A DNA stretch of 64,000 bases from Suillus spraguei (GCA_016800925.1 JABCPU010000166.1:1-64000), one strand, 5' to 3'. Counted from the first letter of the stretch, positions 23,827-36,059 are shown. Program-made: numbers and translations. Notes: generated from the sequence alone by a model not told the origin.

Positions 23827-26026
23827 TTAGGATGTATGACCAGCCACTCGGTGAGAGGGCAGTATTTCCAATGGCAGCGTAGAGTTCCTCCATTCTTCAT
23901 TGAGAGCTGAGGGTAACACGAGTAAGAATCGTAGCACAGGTGACATCAGTACCGACTTACCAGGGATCCAAGCAAGGAAGATGGCCTTTGTGGGCTCATC
24001 ACTCATGTCTATCATGTATCGATATGACTCGAGTGCTGCTCCAAATTGACCTCCTCGGATTAGTGCATGACATCGTTGCTGGTTCGCAATTTGCCATAAG
24101 GACTTGAGATCCCAGCCGAAAAGCTGCACAAGCACGCAGTTGAGCATGGATAGATACAATCGCTTCGTGTCATATCAACGTACCACGACAAAATCTTCGT
24201 ACATAGAATGGATGTCTGACTTAGAAAAGAACGCGCCGGCGTTGACAGCGGCAGTGAAGTGGTCAACAGCATCTTTGTAAAGGGCACTAGCCATAGCAAT
24301 GATTCCCAGTTGGACTCGTAAATATGCCTGATGTGCAAAGCACAGAAAAACCAGTGAGCATGTGAACCTGTGCTTAGTTATGTTTGTGACACTTACTTCC
24401 ACGACACGAGAAGCAAGAGGATTGGCATTAGGGCGGCTAGCAAGCTCTTGGACGAAGCGCATTGCCTCTTCATGGCTATTTGCGTTGAATAATGCAATGG
24501 CCTGAAAACCTCTAAGGAAACAACGAATATGGATCGAAGATCTACCTACTTTGATCAAAAAAAGAAATTGCGTCGTCATTGGATCTCCGTCGGTGGACGT
24601 GAATGCGAGGTCAAATTCTGTCATCGCTTCTCGGATCTGTTGTTTCCCGCAGAGGGCGAAGCCCTTAGAAATATAGCCTGAAAACGAAGGCTGAATGGCA
24701 ACAGACTATGTCACGATCATCGTTAAGCGGGACACGATGGGGTGGTGCAGTGTACTAACCTTGCTTGCATCATGCAGTGCGCGGTCCCAGTCGAGTTGTC
24801 GCGCCATGACGAAAGAACGGTTAGCATAGGAGATGTGACTGTTAGCATCAATGTCGATCTCTTGCGTGAGTAATTGTTCGGCGGTAGTCAAGTCCCCCGT
24901 GATACATGCATTACGGATGGTCATCTCGATGGCTAGAATCTGTGAGGACAGTGGCATGCTCAACATGCGTTATATGACTCAAGATTGGAGGCGCGCCTTT
25001 AAATCAGAGCATCGAGCCTTCGTATCAAAAAAAATGTGAGATGGCATTACGAAGGGCCAGGAAATCAAGGTGTACCTTTTTTGCCTCGTCCTTACGAGGA
25101 TCCTTCGGTAAAACATCCTCGGGTACTGCCCACTCTGAGACTTGCTTATCATTACCTCCGCTGAAAATATGCTTCCCATCCATCGAGAAGGTGACGCATC
25201 TCATTGCGCTGGAGCACGCGAAGATGGCGATGGTTTTCCGATCCAACAACGACCAGAGGCGGACATGGTTGTCATAAGATGCGGACGCGATGAGTGTACC
25301 AGTAGGATGAATGGCAACAGCTTTAGCATGACCAGTCCAAGGATCACCGACCTGCTGCCAGGTCGATGCATCCCACTCTCGTATGCTGGGATCTTTAGAA
25401 CTTCCCGCTGAAATAAGGCGCGTACCATCGGGCGTCCACACGAGTGATATGTTATACTGGGTGTGGCCCTTGAATTTTGTGATGCATTGCCTAGTAGTGT
25501 CTGCATGATAGATTTCGATATTACTGTCTGTTGCAATTGCGAGAAGCACGCCAGACGGGGAATACCGAACGCAGCGGACTGAACCACTACACGTAATTTG
25601 GTGTCCTTGGAGCAGCCCTGTTTTCGTGTTCCACAGCTTTGTCGTGAAGTCGTTAGAACCAGTTGCCAGTACGGTACCATCAGGAGAAAAATCCAACGTG
25701 TAAATCAGGCCAGAATGGGCTTTGATGGAGGCTTGGGTCACCCACGCGAGAGATTCTCTGTGGCAGGTCCAGGTGATGACTTCTCCACTGCAATCGCCAC
25801 TTGCTAGCAATTGCCCATCTAGTGATACCGCCAATGCCCACACCTCATTGCTATGTCCCGCCATTTTCTTCAATACCACACCTGTCTTCAGGTCCCACAG
25901 ACGAAGCATCTTATCTTTTGAACCGGTGATCATGTGTTGTCTGTCGGGAAAAACTGCGACCGCAGTGACGGCAGATTCATGATCTTTAAACTGTCGATTG
26001 GGTGTGGTGTAAGTCAGCTGCGACAT
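23827..26026 (-). CDS. WD40-TPR fusion protein A, 592 aa
   Basis: Seven exons join in phase with no stop: 26026-25076, 24939-24760, 24705-24550, 24501-24397, 24327-24184, 24123-23961, 23906-23827. The first exon encodes about seven WD40 repeats (residues 1-305; repeat ends such as KMLRLWDL, TKLWNTKT, VRLWSLLD), a beta-propeller for protein binding. The other exons encode TPR-like helical pairs (SYANRSFVMARQLDWDRALHDA, GYISKGFALCGKQQIREAM, VQLGIIAMASALYKDAVDHFTAA), again a binding scaffold. No enzyme domain is present, so the role is probably assembly of a complex; partners are unknown. The start MSQL at 26026 is chosen because CCTCCAGTAA precedes the ATG, as in paralogue B. A 21-nt micro-exon with a GC donor inside intron 1 is an alternative. 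Paralogues lie immediately upstream. Confidence 0.85.
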
Positions 26027-27048
26027 TTTACTGGAGGCTGGTGGTGTCGAGCACGTCCCAAATGAACTTGGTAGAGGTATTGTGGGTAAAGCTCCAGAGG
26101 TGCGTGCACTTGGTGATTTTATCCTGCTTCGCAGCACTGATCAGACGCCCAATACACGAGGCTTTATCATCATTAAACCCATAGCTTTCCAAATGAGTCA
26201 ACGAGCTTCCCTCATGGCATGACCAACGTTGAGCAACACTATCGAATAACATAGTGGATCCGACCCTTCGACCAGAAACCCAACTCAACATCGGGATTCG
26301 AGCGTGGACAGCATCATGTCTGGTGGCCGTTATGCAAGCTCACCACCGGTGACTAGCCTATTACAACAACAGCCTGACATTCTCCATGTCCCAATGCAGG
26401 ATGCTTCCTGCCTGCAAGTTTACAATCATTCTAGAACACGCTGCCATAACGACAACACGAAACACTCTTGAACACGCTCCAAGAAAGCTTATTGGCGAAG
26501 CTATCCTGGTCACTGTTCCCTATCATTACGTGGGTCCATGCGACAGATAGAAGAAACATGCATGGTTGACCAATTGGTCATGCGCTGCTTCCTCGAACTT
26601 TGATTGAGTTCACCATAGCCATAGATGTGGTATTCAGTCCGGTAATATGTCAACTTTCTATTTCCAAGAATGTTACTATAAATCCGGCGGTCCTGGAACT
26701 ATTTGTATTGAAGATAATCGATAATCAGTCCTTCGAACCCTTGATTTGCACCCCTGCGTTAGACCTCATGTTTAGCAGCACATCGATACCTGCACGACAT
26801 TTGTGGGTTGGCATATATTACTGTTTACGGCCTTTGCCTGGCTCCCGTTAGAAGAATCGACCAAGACTGTCGTTGGTCTGCCATCCTTGGTTCTTACAAT
26901 AAGCCGGGTCTGTACACAGTATTGGAGCGTCAATGTAATTTCGCAAGAGATTTCTGTGTCTCAAAATAAGATGTAACCTACAGTGGCCTGCAGTTTTACT
27001 TGAGAGCTGAGTGAAAGGCGGTCGAAGACCGTAAGATATAGGGTGACA
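26027..27048. other. Spacer between WD40-TPR genes A and B
   Basis: It contains the 5' flank of gene A. Within it, words such as GACGCCCAATACACGAGGCTTTATCAT (26142-26168) resemble the 5' flanks of copies B and C, showing that the duplicated unit includes upstream DNA. An open frame at 26291-26028 is not conserved as protein in the paralogues. Nothing else is recognised. Confidence 0.5.
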
Positions 27049-29100
27049 TCATTGAAAGAATTGACTAGAGAACCAAGCACGTAAGCTGGCCTTCGTAATT
27101 TCATCACTCGCGTCTATCATGGATCGGTACGATTCGAATGCTTCTGCAAGTCTACCGGCCCGAACGAGCGCAAGACATAGTTGCCCATTGGCGATTTGCC
27201 ACAATGTCTCAAGGTCCCACCCGAATAACTGCAAAAAATGCACAATTGAGCGTGAAAGGGATTTGCAGTTGTGTCATAGCATCCACGTACCACAACCAAT
27301 TCTTCATACATCAAATGAATTGCTGAATTCCGAAAGGCAGCGCTAGCGTTCACGGCGGTAGTGAAGTGGTCAACAGCTTCATCGTAACGCGAGCCATCTG
27401 AGGCAATGGTTCCTAGTTGCACATACAAATACGCCTAATTTAAAAAGCACAAGCGTCAACACGAACCTCGGCTTGATTGCAAGGATACACGTTACTCACT
27501 TCAACAACACAACAAGCAAGAGGATCAATATCGGGGAAATCAACAGCTAGCTCTTGGACGCGTTGGAGCGCCTCTTCATGCTCGTTTGCATTGAACAGCA
27601 CGATAGCCTGAAATCCTTCATGAAGCGCGAAGTCACGTATGTAGCAAAACTGTAACCTGCCTTAATCAAAAAAAGAAAATAAGCCGTCCTTGAATCACCG
27701 TTGGCGGACACAAATGCAAAGTCAAAAGCTTTCCTAGCATCTCGGATCTGCCCTTTTCCGTAGAGGGCGATGCCCTTGGAGATATATCCTAACAACGAGG
27801 GCTTGATGGTAACGGACTATGTCATGATTCAATGTCAGCCTTAAGGGTCCATGATGAGTGAGTATATCTCACCTTAATCGCATCTTGAAGAGCGTGGTCC
27901 CAGTCGAGTTTACGTGCCATAACAAATGCACGGTTTGCGTAGGAGGTGTAATTGTTGATATCGGCGTCAATCTCTTTCGTGAGCCACTCTTCAGCAGTAG
28001 ACAGATCGCCTGTGACGCATGCATTGCGGGCGGTCGTGGTGATGGCGAGGATCTGCATGAAAGATGTTCGAATTACATTATGCAAGTCAAGGGTCAGCAC
28101 AGAAGCATGCCTTTGAATCTTGAGCCTTGAACTCATAAGACGTGAGGTGAGATGATGAAAGGGCGGGGTATCCATAAGAAAGTATCTGTGGGTTGAGAGC
28201 ATCCTCAGGTACTGCCCATTCTGAGATCTTGTTATCACAACCTCCGCTAAAGATGTGTTTGCCATCTTTGGAGAAGGTTACACAAATCACGTCATCGGAG
28301 CTCTGGAAGACGGCGATAGTTTGTCCATCTGAGAGCTTCCAGAGGCGGACACTTTTATCGCCAGATGCAGAAGCAACAAGAGTGCCAGCAGGATGGATGG
28401 CAATGGAAAACACAGCGCTAGTATGGCCCCTGCATCGATTGCCGACCTTCCAAGTTGATGTATCCCACTCCCATATGCTGGGATCTGACACAGAGGCTCC
28501 TGAGAGAAGGCGTGTGCTATCGAGTGTCCACGCGAGAGAAAAGATGTATGCACATGCTGTGCGACCCGTGAGGTTTGCGATACAGTGCCTTGTGCCTGCA
28601 TTATAGATTTGGATGATTATATCTGTTGCAATCGCAAGAATTTCTCCAGATGGCGAGTAACGAACGCAGCGAGCCGTACTGCTACACTGGATTGGATTGC
28701 CTTGCATCTGCCATGTTTTTGTGTTCCAAATCTTCACTGTGTCATCTGATGAACCAGTAGCCAGCACTGTATCACCAGGGGAAAAGTCCAGTGATTTGAC
28801 CTCGCGAGAGTGGGCCTTGATGGCTTTGGTGACAGATTCACCAGTTCCTCCATGCCAGGCAATGATCTCTCCCTCCTGATCACCACTTGCTATCAAATTC
28901 CCATCTGGCGATACTGCCAACCCATACACCGGTGCGCGATGCTCTTCCATCTTCTTCGACACGATACCTGTCTTCAAATCGTACAGGCGAAGCGTCTTGT
29001 GAAATGAGGCACAGACCATGCGTTCCCCATCGGGGAAAACTGCGACCGAGTGTGTTCCTTGTTCGTGACCTTCGAATGTTCGGACGGGCAGGTGCACCAT
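27049..29100 (-). CDS. WD40-TPR fusion protein B, 585 aa
   Basis: Six exons in phase: 29100-28111, 28052-27873, 27816-27661, 27607-27500, 27434-27291, 27228-27049. The layout is as in paralogue A: an N-terminal WD40 propeller of about 320 residues in one exon (TLRLYDLKTG, VKIWNTKTW, VRLWKLSDG), then TPR-like helices split over five exons with intron positions matching A. Two introns need GC donors: AAG|GCATGC after 28111 and AAG|GCAGGT after 27661. Paralogue A has a normal GT (GTAGGT) at the second site. The protein lacks the last exon of A and ends by reading through that splice site (SSQFFQ). Function is probably scaffolding; nothing catalytic is seen. Confidence 0.82.
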
Positions 29101-29309
29101 CTTACTAGAGGCCGAGATGGGCTTGGTAGAGGGATCGTGGGTATCTTGCTCTACTACTGCATTAACTTAACTTGCCTCGTGTTTATAGACGCCCAGGACA
29201 TGAGGCTGTTATCGATAGCGTTTTCTTCAAGATGATGCAAGCCTGAACATATGCGTCCAACTTACGTCGCCGCAGTTTGCCGGATGCAACCCAAAGAGCT
29301 CTTCAAATC

Positions 29310-30027
29310 TTTGTAGTGAAGATCTGTATGAAATATACTTATACAAATCAAGGGTTGAAACATGCCTTTAAACTTGAGCTCTAGACATCGGGGCCTGATG
29401 TGGAAGAAGACACAGATGGAAATCGGCAGGATGAACATATGGCTATGATATGGACGATGTCATCAACCAACTTCCAGGTTGATGGCTCCCATCGTGACTC
29501 CCGTATGGTGGAATCATGTTCGTCGCATGCTGACAGGCTGAGAGGGGTCGTGTGCAATTGGGCATCTACCACAATTTGTATGCAGTAGCAGGCATTGTGA
29601 GCCGGCGCATTCCCTCATGCATGGGTCAAGCTTGGGTTATAAATTCCATATTACTGTGTCTAGACTCTGTTGCAACCGCAAGACGTTCACCAGATGGCAG
29701 ATATCGAACCCATTTCAACGCAGCGGACGCCACTATTATACAGGATTAGATTTCCTTGTCATGGAGATCCAATCGGGTATAGTGGTAGTATCAGCCATGT
29801 CTCGTTACACCACAGATTCGTACTTCGATCCAATGAACAAGTGACGAGCGGTATTCCATCTGATCCTGGAGAAAATTTTAATGGTAAATTAATTGGAAGT
29901 CTCCCAGAAAAAGCATCTTGTCATACGAGTCTGTGACCCATACGTCGTATACTGCAACTGCGAGCACTGCTCCATTACGATCCTTAAACGCTCGAACGGG
30001 CGAGGTACCTGAAGTGGACTGCACCAT
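29310..30027 (-). pseudogene. Truncated WD40-TPR copy C
   Basis: Reading down from the ATG at 30027, MVQSTSGTSPVRAFKDRNGA aligns with the start of paralogue B, and the same CTCCAGCAA context precedes the ATG. Later fragments (REWEPSTWKLVDD near 29480) align with the fifth WD repeat. Frames are broken repeatedly and several repeats are missing. The sequence stops just after the first bases of the TPR exon (ATCTTCACTAC, 29323), where it runs into the upstream flank of gene B. This is a dead third member of the tandem array. Confidence 0.75.
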
Positions 30028-30593
30028 GTTGCTGGAGGTCGAGGTGGAGAGGGATAGTGAGTGGAGCTGCAGAGGTACACCTCGTTTTTTGATGCTTCAC
30101 AGTACGATCAAACGCCGGAGACGCGAGACTCTTATCATAAGCACATGGACATATGCGTCCAGCTTGCGTCGCCGCTGATTCAGCGAGCTCTACTGCTGCT
30201 GATAGTCAAAACAGGTCTTGAATAACATTAGTATCGAATGAACCCCAAAAATTCGAATATCGAGAAACTGACTCGATATCGGTATGCAAGCGCTAGCCAG
30301 CCCTGGATGGTGAGTCGTGAACTGGCAACAGATTAACCCAGGAGTTGAAAAAAGGGACATGATACTCATCCATTAAAATTTTGAATCAAGAGTCTGAAAT
30401 CGGGTAGAGAAGAGCACGAGCAGCAGGACATCTACATGTTGTCTTGGTTGCTGGCGAACGAACACTTGGAACCATGTGTATCGGAGACGAATGCGATGGA
30501 GCACGTTTAGTCTGATAGATATGGCATAGGCAAAGTCGTAAGTAGGGCAGTATCCGGAATAAACAGTAATAAAGAAAGATATTGTTCGCACCG
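30028..30593. other. Intergenic between WD40-TPR copy C and the PX gene
   Basis: The first part (30028-30180) matches the 5' flank of gene B (CATATGCGTCCA..., GTCGCCGC...). The remainder shows no recognisable gene. Confidence 0.5.
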
Positions 30594-31370
30594 TCACAGC
30601 TCATAGCACTCCATGTGCAAAATACCATGTATAATATATGCCTAATCCATAACCCACCACCTTACAGCCTGACATGCACCAATCTCGGGGTGGAGGAGAA
30701 CTGCGGAGAGCCAGTACTGTAGTTGTCTCCGGCGACGATCGACGAAAGCTGCTCGGTAGCGCGAGAAGGGAGATTTCGGGGGGAGGGCTGGGATGAAATG
30801 GTGTTGATGTTTCTGACGGGGTAACTGAGTACTGAGATATTATTAAAACAGAATGAGGGGTAGACGCACAGGTAATGAATGCTTCAGAGCATCGTACAAC
30901 AAGACGAAATCATTATACCGCTTATGTGCATGGATAATAGTACCCTGTTCACTGTCACCTCGGATCTGAGCTATAACAGAGAAAACATGCGAACCTCTTT
31001 TGTGTGAATTACACAATCATACGCGACATAAGCCCCACCTAGCTTATCACCTACGCTCGTCCACCCCGCGATATGCACGTTTTGGGCGAAAGCAAGACTT
31101 GTACCTGAGTTGTCATTTAGCCAAATGTCACGGGAGAAAATCGAGGGTGGCCCCTGAGGAGATTTGGGTCGTGTAGATGGGCGAATGGATACTTGATCCT
31201 AGATAGTGTAGTTAAGTGTCATTGCACAGCATTGCCAGTGAAAGAGTGGATAAACGAACGTCACATAACTCGTCGTACAATCGTGCTTCTGCTTCGACGT
31301 CAATTCCATCGTCCGGGATGACGACAAGAAGGCTTTCTGTATTTCGGAAAGGATGAGTTGGCGTGGGCAT
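30594..31370 (-). CDS. PX-domain protein, 165 aa
   Basis: Six exons in phase: 31370-31260, 31198-31105, 31050-30995, 30944-30870, 30812-30666, 30608-30594. The protein shows the PX fold in order: GGAYVAYDCVIHTKE (beta strands), then HKRYNDFVLLYDALKHSLP with the R-Y-x-D/E-F core that binds phosphatidylinositol 3-phosphate. LPPKSPFSRYRAAFVDRRRR follows, the Pro-rich loop and basic helix of PX domains. The N-terminal 45 residues are acidic and Ser/Pro-rich. Fungal PX proteins of this size (Ypt35-like) sit on endosomal or vacuolar membranes and recruit partners; that role here is inferred. Intron 2 (54 bp) is in frame and open, so it could be retained. The last 15-nt exon (CYEL) is uncertain. Confidence 0.82.
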
Positions 31371-31854
31371 ACTTAGTACTAGTGTCGGCATGCGCAGTGA
31401 GCTTGATGGGAACCAATTGAAGTTTCCCCAGATGACAAATCAGGCTTCATCTTACATCAGCGTATATACTTCAAATTCGATGAAAGCTTAAAAATAAGAT
31501 TTGGATGCATGGCAGCGTCTATAATATAATTTAAACTCCGCACGGGTCAGTCACCCTAGACTGCTCGTGCCAGCAATCCCTCAAATTTCACTAAAGTCTT
31601 CCATGATGAATCCAATTCAACGTCTGTATTTGTGGAGTGTCTATAGCTGATAGCTTTCGATACGACCGATTGCATGTTCGTCTCATAGGCACGATCATTA
31701 TTACTTCAAAGGTAGAATCGAATCCTTGAGGCTACTAGCCTGAGGACGCTGTGAATGACAAGTTGTCGCCTTGATGCAGTGAGTTCGTAGTCGAACTCAA
31801 TATTCAGTAACTACAGTTCGACTTGCCAAGGCAATCCACGTCTATCACTGACAT
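31371..31854. other. Intergenic region
   Basis: No supported gene. It lies between the 5' end of the PX gene and the first tandem 7-TM unit. Confidence 0.4.
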
Positions 31855-34423
31855 GCGTTATATGTGGGGAAAGACTGCGACAGTCTGTGTCATCCCTTCA
31901 TGATATTCTCGTAATACTCAAATGGGTGTAGTGATTGGAACGGCTTCTGCTGTTTTCTGGGGCTTGATCCTGCTCCTTCAAGCATCCAGGTGGTGTGTGA
32001 CCTGTAACTCTCCACTGGGTGGGACACTGTACTGACATCATCAGACCCGTTGCTCCGCAAACTTGGTCGAACAGTTTCTTATCATTTTTTGCATCGACCC
32101 TGCCCTGACGCTGAAGCTAGGATTTCTACCAAGATCATTACTCTGCTAGTTTCACACGCTACTAGTACGAATGCGCGATCTTCGGCACTTATCGAGGCAA
32201 ATTCACATGTGACCGTATCATATATCTTTGACCTTCAACTGACATGCATGTGAAGACATGGGTATCCTGAGTGCTTGTATCATTATGATTGGCTACCGTA
32301 CAGGTTCCACAGGTTGACGACATTGATGTGGGAGACTTGCATTGACGTACCTGCTATGCGTCTTATCCTAATAAGCTGGAGAGTTTAGTCAACAGCGTGG
32401 AATACGACTCTCGACATCAATTTCGTACGTACTCATCCTTTTCTTTTACACACGCAATCACTTCTTGCTACACGCCTCGTGCACGTTCACCTTTGGTTCT
32501 CCGTCTCAATCAGCGCATTAATTCCTCTCTTCGTCGAGTCTTTCGATCCAAGACTGAGGTGAGCTCCCTTATTCATGGTTCTACGCACACCCCCTGACTA
32601 TCACTCTACCTAGTCCCTACTCTCAACATATATTTACCATCTCTCACTATGGTGGACTGGAAAAATCCCGACCTCGAAGCAAAATTGGGGATACTTTCAG
32701 TACAGTTGTCGTATGCCATCCTTGGCTTATACAGGTGAGTGCTGTGCGTTGTATTGCTCTTAAATGTGGTTCCAACTGCGTCTGCGTTTGCGTCTGCAGC
32801 TGGCAATATATACGTTCCTCGCACGTGGAGATAGCACTACTTCGGAGGCAGCTTCCATTCCGATGGCCTTTGGTGCGCATTCTCGAAATGGTGGACGCTG
32901 ACTACTTACGCATGTCTAGCTCTCGTACATTTCCGCCAGATTCAGTTTCTTAATTGCGATCATTCTAGCGTGAGTCAACAAAAATAAAGCGACAAGCGTG
33001 CTGACATCCTCGTCAGTGCGGTGCAATCTAGTCCCTTTCTGACAAGCGTTAATTGTCAGAGTGGGTGTTTTGTAGATGTTTATCTTTGTCAACAAGGCTT
33101 ACGTCAACTTAGGCTTGAATTTTGTGACCCTAGTGAGCACCGGAACATGCACTGGATTGCTGATTTACCTTCATATTGTCTAGTTCTCGGTAAACTTCGC
33201 CCTCGGCTGCTCCACAACAAACCTGGTGATCAGAACGCACGCCCATATTTATCTCGTATCACGCTCGATCTCATAATATATACATGCAGGTGGCTGATTT
33301 GGAAGACCAGTTACCTACGCCATTTGCTAGTCCTCTTCTCACTGGGTCATTGGACAACACTCGCTCTCTGTGCGTATTTTCTGCCCCTCAGTGTGATCGA
33401 TTTGACTGTCTCTAGTCGTGGTAACCGCTCGTGCATCCACCCAAGATGGGGTGTGCATAACACATTTTACCACTCTCACATATACTAAGGCAGTGATCAT
33501 ATATAGTACGCATTCGCATTTATGATAAATGGATGCGTGATGATCAGTCCCTCGGGTGTAGGCATGTTGTATGATTTGGTACTTTTGGTCTTTACCATTA
33601 TCGGACTTTGGAAGGTACCATCGTCTTCTACGCTATGGAAGGCACTCGTGAAACAAGGCGTGGTATTTTTCATCATCACTTTGGTAGCGAACGTTATCCT
33701 ACTGGTGTGTTCCTTGTTGCTTTACAGTGTTATCGCAGACTAAACTTTGTAGGCCCTGGATAGTCTGAACCTTGATCGTAAGACTGTTTCGCTACATTGC
33801 AAGCGCCTACTCACTCTATCGTCAGCTATCATGAATCATATTGCCGCAATGCCTGGTATGTATCCGTAGTATAGCTGAGTTTATGTCGCTGACATTTCAA
33901 AAGTGGCATGCGTATGGTCAGGACACTCATTACGGCTTCCGGTTTAGACGCATGACCTACTTCCATTTGCAGCACCATCTCGTCCAACCAAGTAGTACTG
34001 TCGCTTCTCCGCCCTTCGTCCAAATACAAAAGGTTTTTTCTTTGTTTCATCTGTTTTTGTCATCAGTCTCATTGGCAACAAATAGTAGTGACAGCGCCTC
34101 ATCAGCTAAAGTGCCTCCTTCGACAATTGTCTTCAACGTGTTCGTAAAATTTCCTTGTTTGAGATGCATGTGCGGTGGTTGATTGTACATTCAGGTTGCC
34201 GTCCGTAACTGAAGCACAGGAGAGTGCGGCTTGTTGAGAATCACCTTTAGTACTGCATCATCTCTAGTTTCATGAGGATTCATATTTCGGCTTCAATGTA
34301 TCACAGTGCACTTTTATCTTGTCTTCATAATGGAGCTTTCATGTACGATTAGACCTTGTGGAATCATCTTGGATACGGAGGTGAATGTTTGCAAATCCCT
34401 TTAAGCCAGCAGAAGCACTTAGT
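31855..34423 (+). repeat. Tandem unit 1 carrying a 7-TM gene
   Basis: The stretch is similar along its length to 36060-38940 and 39590-41990. Shared landmarks include CTTCATGAT...CTCGTAATACTCA upstream, CTCTGCTAGTT-CACACGCTACTA near 32140, the gene itself, and TTAAGCCAGCAGAAGCACTTAG at the right end. The LINE insertion begins directly after this unit. Confidence 0.85.
32649..34182 (+). CDS. Seven-transmembrane protein, tandem copy 1
   Basis: Exons supported by phase and by the two paralogues: 32649-32734, 32800-32872, 32920-32969, 33017-33060, 33113-33132, 33184-33236, 33290-33369, 33416-33505, 33562-33704, 33753-33777, 33826-33855. The C-terminal exon begins after 33972, but its frame and stop are uncertain. 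The predicted protein has an N-terminal MVDWKNPDLEAK, then hydrophobic helices (SYAILGLY, SARFSFLIAIIL, FALGCSTTNLVI, LLVLFSLGHWTTLAL, MLYDLVLLVFTIIGLW, VVFFIITLVANVILL). It has the N-C-Q motif, and the order fits an Agaricomycete 7-TM family of unknown function. A plasma-membrane sensor role is possible but unproven. The intron after 33236 uses a GC donor (AAC|GCACGC). Confidence 0.75.
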
Positions 34424-34434
34424 ATCCTTCCGCT

Positions 34435-35149
34435 ATGATGGACATGTTCCACGACGACCTACGCAGGGTCATCCCAGCCAACGATGGAAGGAAACTCATC
34501 ATCAGGTGGACACCAGGGCATAAGGGCATCCCGGGCAATGAAGCAGCGGACGAGCAGGCGAAAGAGGCAGCGAGAGGGAAATCATCGGGAACGAACGAAC
34601 TCCCGAAATCCTTGCTAACAAAACACGGCGAAACCAAGGAACTGCCACGTAGTAAGTCAGCGATCAAACAGACATACCACCGCAGAATAAAGGACGAGGC
34701 GACGGAAATAGCAAACAACTCACCAAGGTTCACCGCCCTGCGCACCATAGACCAGTCAGCTCCTCTCCTTCCAACAAATTCGCCGCAAAAACCGCATCGT
34801 TACCAAGGAAGCACAGCTCGCTTCTCTTTCAGCTCAGAACGGGTCATATAGCGCTCAACAAACACCTACACCGGATATCGAAGAGCCAATCAGCCAAGTG
34901 CGAAAACTGCAACGCGCACGAGGAAACAGTACATCATTTCCTACTAGTATGCCCCACCTTCACCAGACAGAGAGACGCCATGCGTCTCGAAGTAGGCCCG
35001 CGCAAATACAATATCAAGCACTTGCTCAACGATACTCAAGGAATGAGAGCGACCCTGAAATACATCGCACGTACAAGACGCTTCGAGCAGACTTTCGGAG
35101 ATGTTACCCCCCCCAAGGAAAAAGAGGAAAGGAGAGAATAATAGAACGA
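34435..35149 (+). pseudogene. LINE ORF2 fragment: RNase H and C-terminal Cys/His segment
   Basis: The first frame (34435-34851) encodes the end of an RNase H domain. The duplicated CTCCT near 34760 shifts the frame, and sequence in another frame then reads LLFQLRTGHIALNKHL up to the TAA near 35147. The reverse transcriptase and endonuclease parts are absent. Confidence 0.85.
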
Positions 35150-35341
35150 AACCAAACCCAAACATAACCGCTTGCCTCCTCACAGGCATCACAGTTCCCG
35201 CCCACGCCGGAACCATTGTCAAGACGCTACCAAGACAAGATATATAGAGTAAATACCAAGGTACATACATGTAGGAGATGTCCAACATAGGGCTTAGCCC
35301 CAACGGACAATAAACAAGGATTCAAAAAAAAAAAAAAAAAA
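34437..35341 (+). mobile_element. 5'-truncated LINE (Tad-like non-LTR retrotransposon)
   Basis: The insert begins inside the RNase H domain (IIRWTPGHKGIPGNEAADEQA). After one frameshift near 34760 it continues with the C-terminal region that ends such elements, including a CCHH-like cluster (CENCNAHEETVHHFLLVC). A 3' UTR and an A tract (35324-35342) follow. It is flanked by a 13-bp target duplication, ATCCTTCCGCTAT, at 34424-34436 and 35342-35354. Extreme 5' truncation, poly(A) and a target duplication of this length are the signature of target-primed reverse transcription. Almost all of ORF2 is missing, so it is immobile. Confidence 0.92.
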
Positions 35342-35354
35342 ATCCTTCCGCTAT

Positions 35355-36059
35355 ATCATCATCTGAAGCCGTGGCAGTCACCCAGAAAATCATGATGCAG
35401 CACACATATAGTGTCCGTGTTGTTCGCACATGAAGGGACTTGCCTTGAGCAGTAGGAAATAGTGTATGGACCCTTCCCAGGAGCCGGGGGTCTTCTGGAC
35501 TCAGGCCAATCCTGCTATAGAACATCAACACTTTCCCGCAACGTTTCGCACGATGATCTTCGCCTACTATCCTTAACCTCACATCCCTACGTCCTACTAA
35601 GACATCATTCCGCCCACAACTCAGCTCATTCTCGATTTTACTTGTCACTTTGCTTCATTGCACCATAATCATGTCCGATAACTGGAAAGACTAATAGCTG
35701 TCATCCATTAGACTTGAAGGTGGATCTCACAAATCGAGTCCACCTTGGTATTAATTCGTAGTCCCTACGCATTATCTACACTCATCAGCGCAAAAATATC
35801 AACGTCTCTTCTGAGCAGTGAGCACATTACTACAAGGCGTTACCTATCAACGTCAACTCAGGGAGCCGCTGGAAATAAGCCACCAGTGTCTTATTATCCG
35901 ATAGATCTGCATTTTCCCGATACTGTGACCCTGTAAATATATGGAAACTTTCAGACCTCGTTAAAGGATAGAACGTCATGGGACCACCTACTAGTACTTG
36001 ATCGTGGAGATAAGCCTTGGAGGTCGCTGTTGCACAAACTTGCGACAATCTGGACGTTG
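35355..36059. other. Spacer between 7-TM units 1 and 2
   Basis: It is similar to 38940-39590 (for example CTTACATCCCTAC and CGCTTCATTGCACCAT), so it is part of the tandemly duplicated unit and not unique spacer. No coding region is recognised. Confidence 0.6.

Noticed and set aside
26028..26291. Minus-strand open frame directly upstream of WD40-TPR gene A as a possible extra N-terminal exon
   Set aside because: The region is similar to the flanks of paralogues B and C only as DNA; the reading frame is not conserved and is closed in B.
31730..31900. Possible fourth WD40 remnant (GGGGAAAGACTGCGACAGTCTG resembles the start of the WD exon)
   Set aside because: The match is short, lies inside the repeated 7-TM flank and is not followed by further WD sequence.
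35100..35303. Minus-strand frames across the LINE 3' end
   Set aside because: They are antisense to the recognisable LINE C-terminus and 3' UTR and are chance openings.
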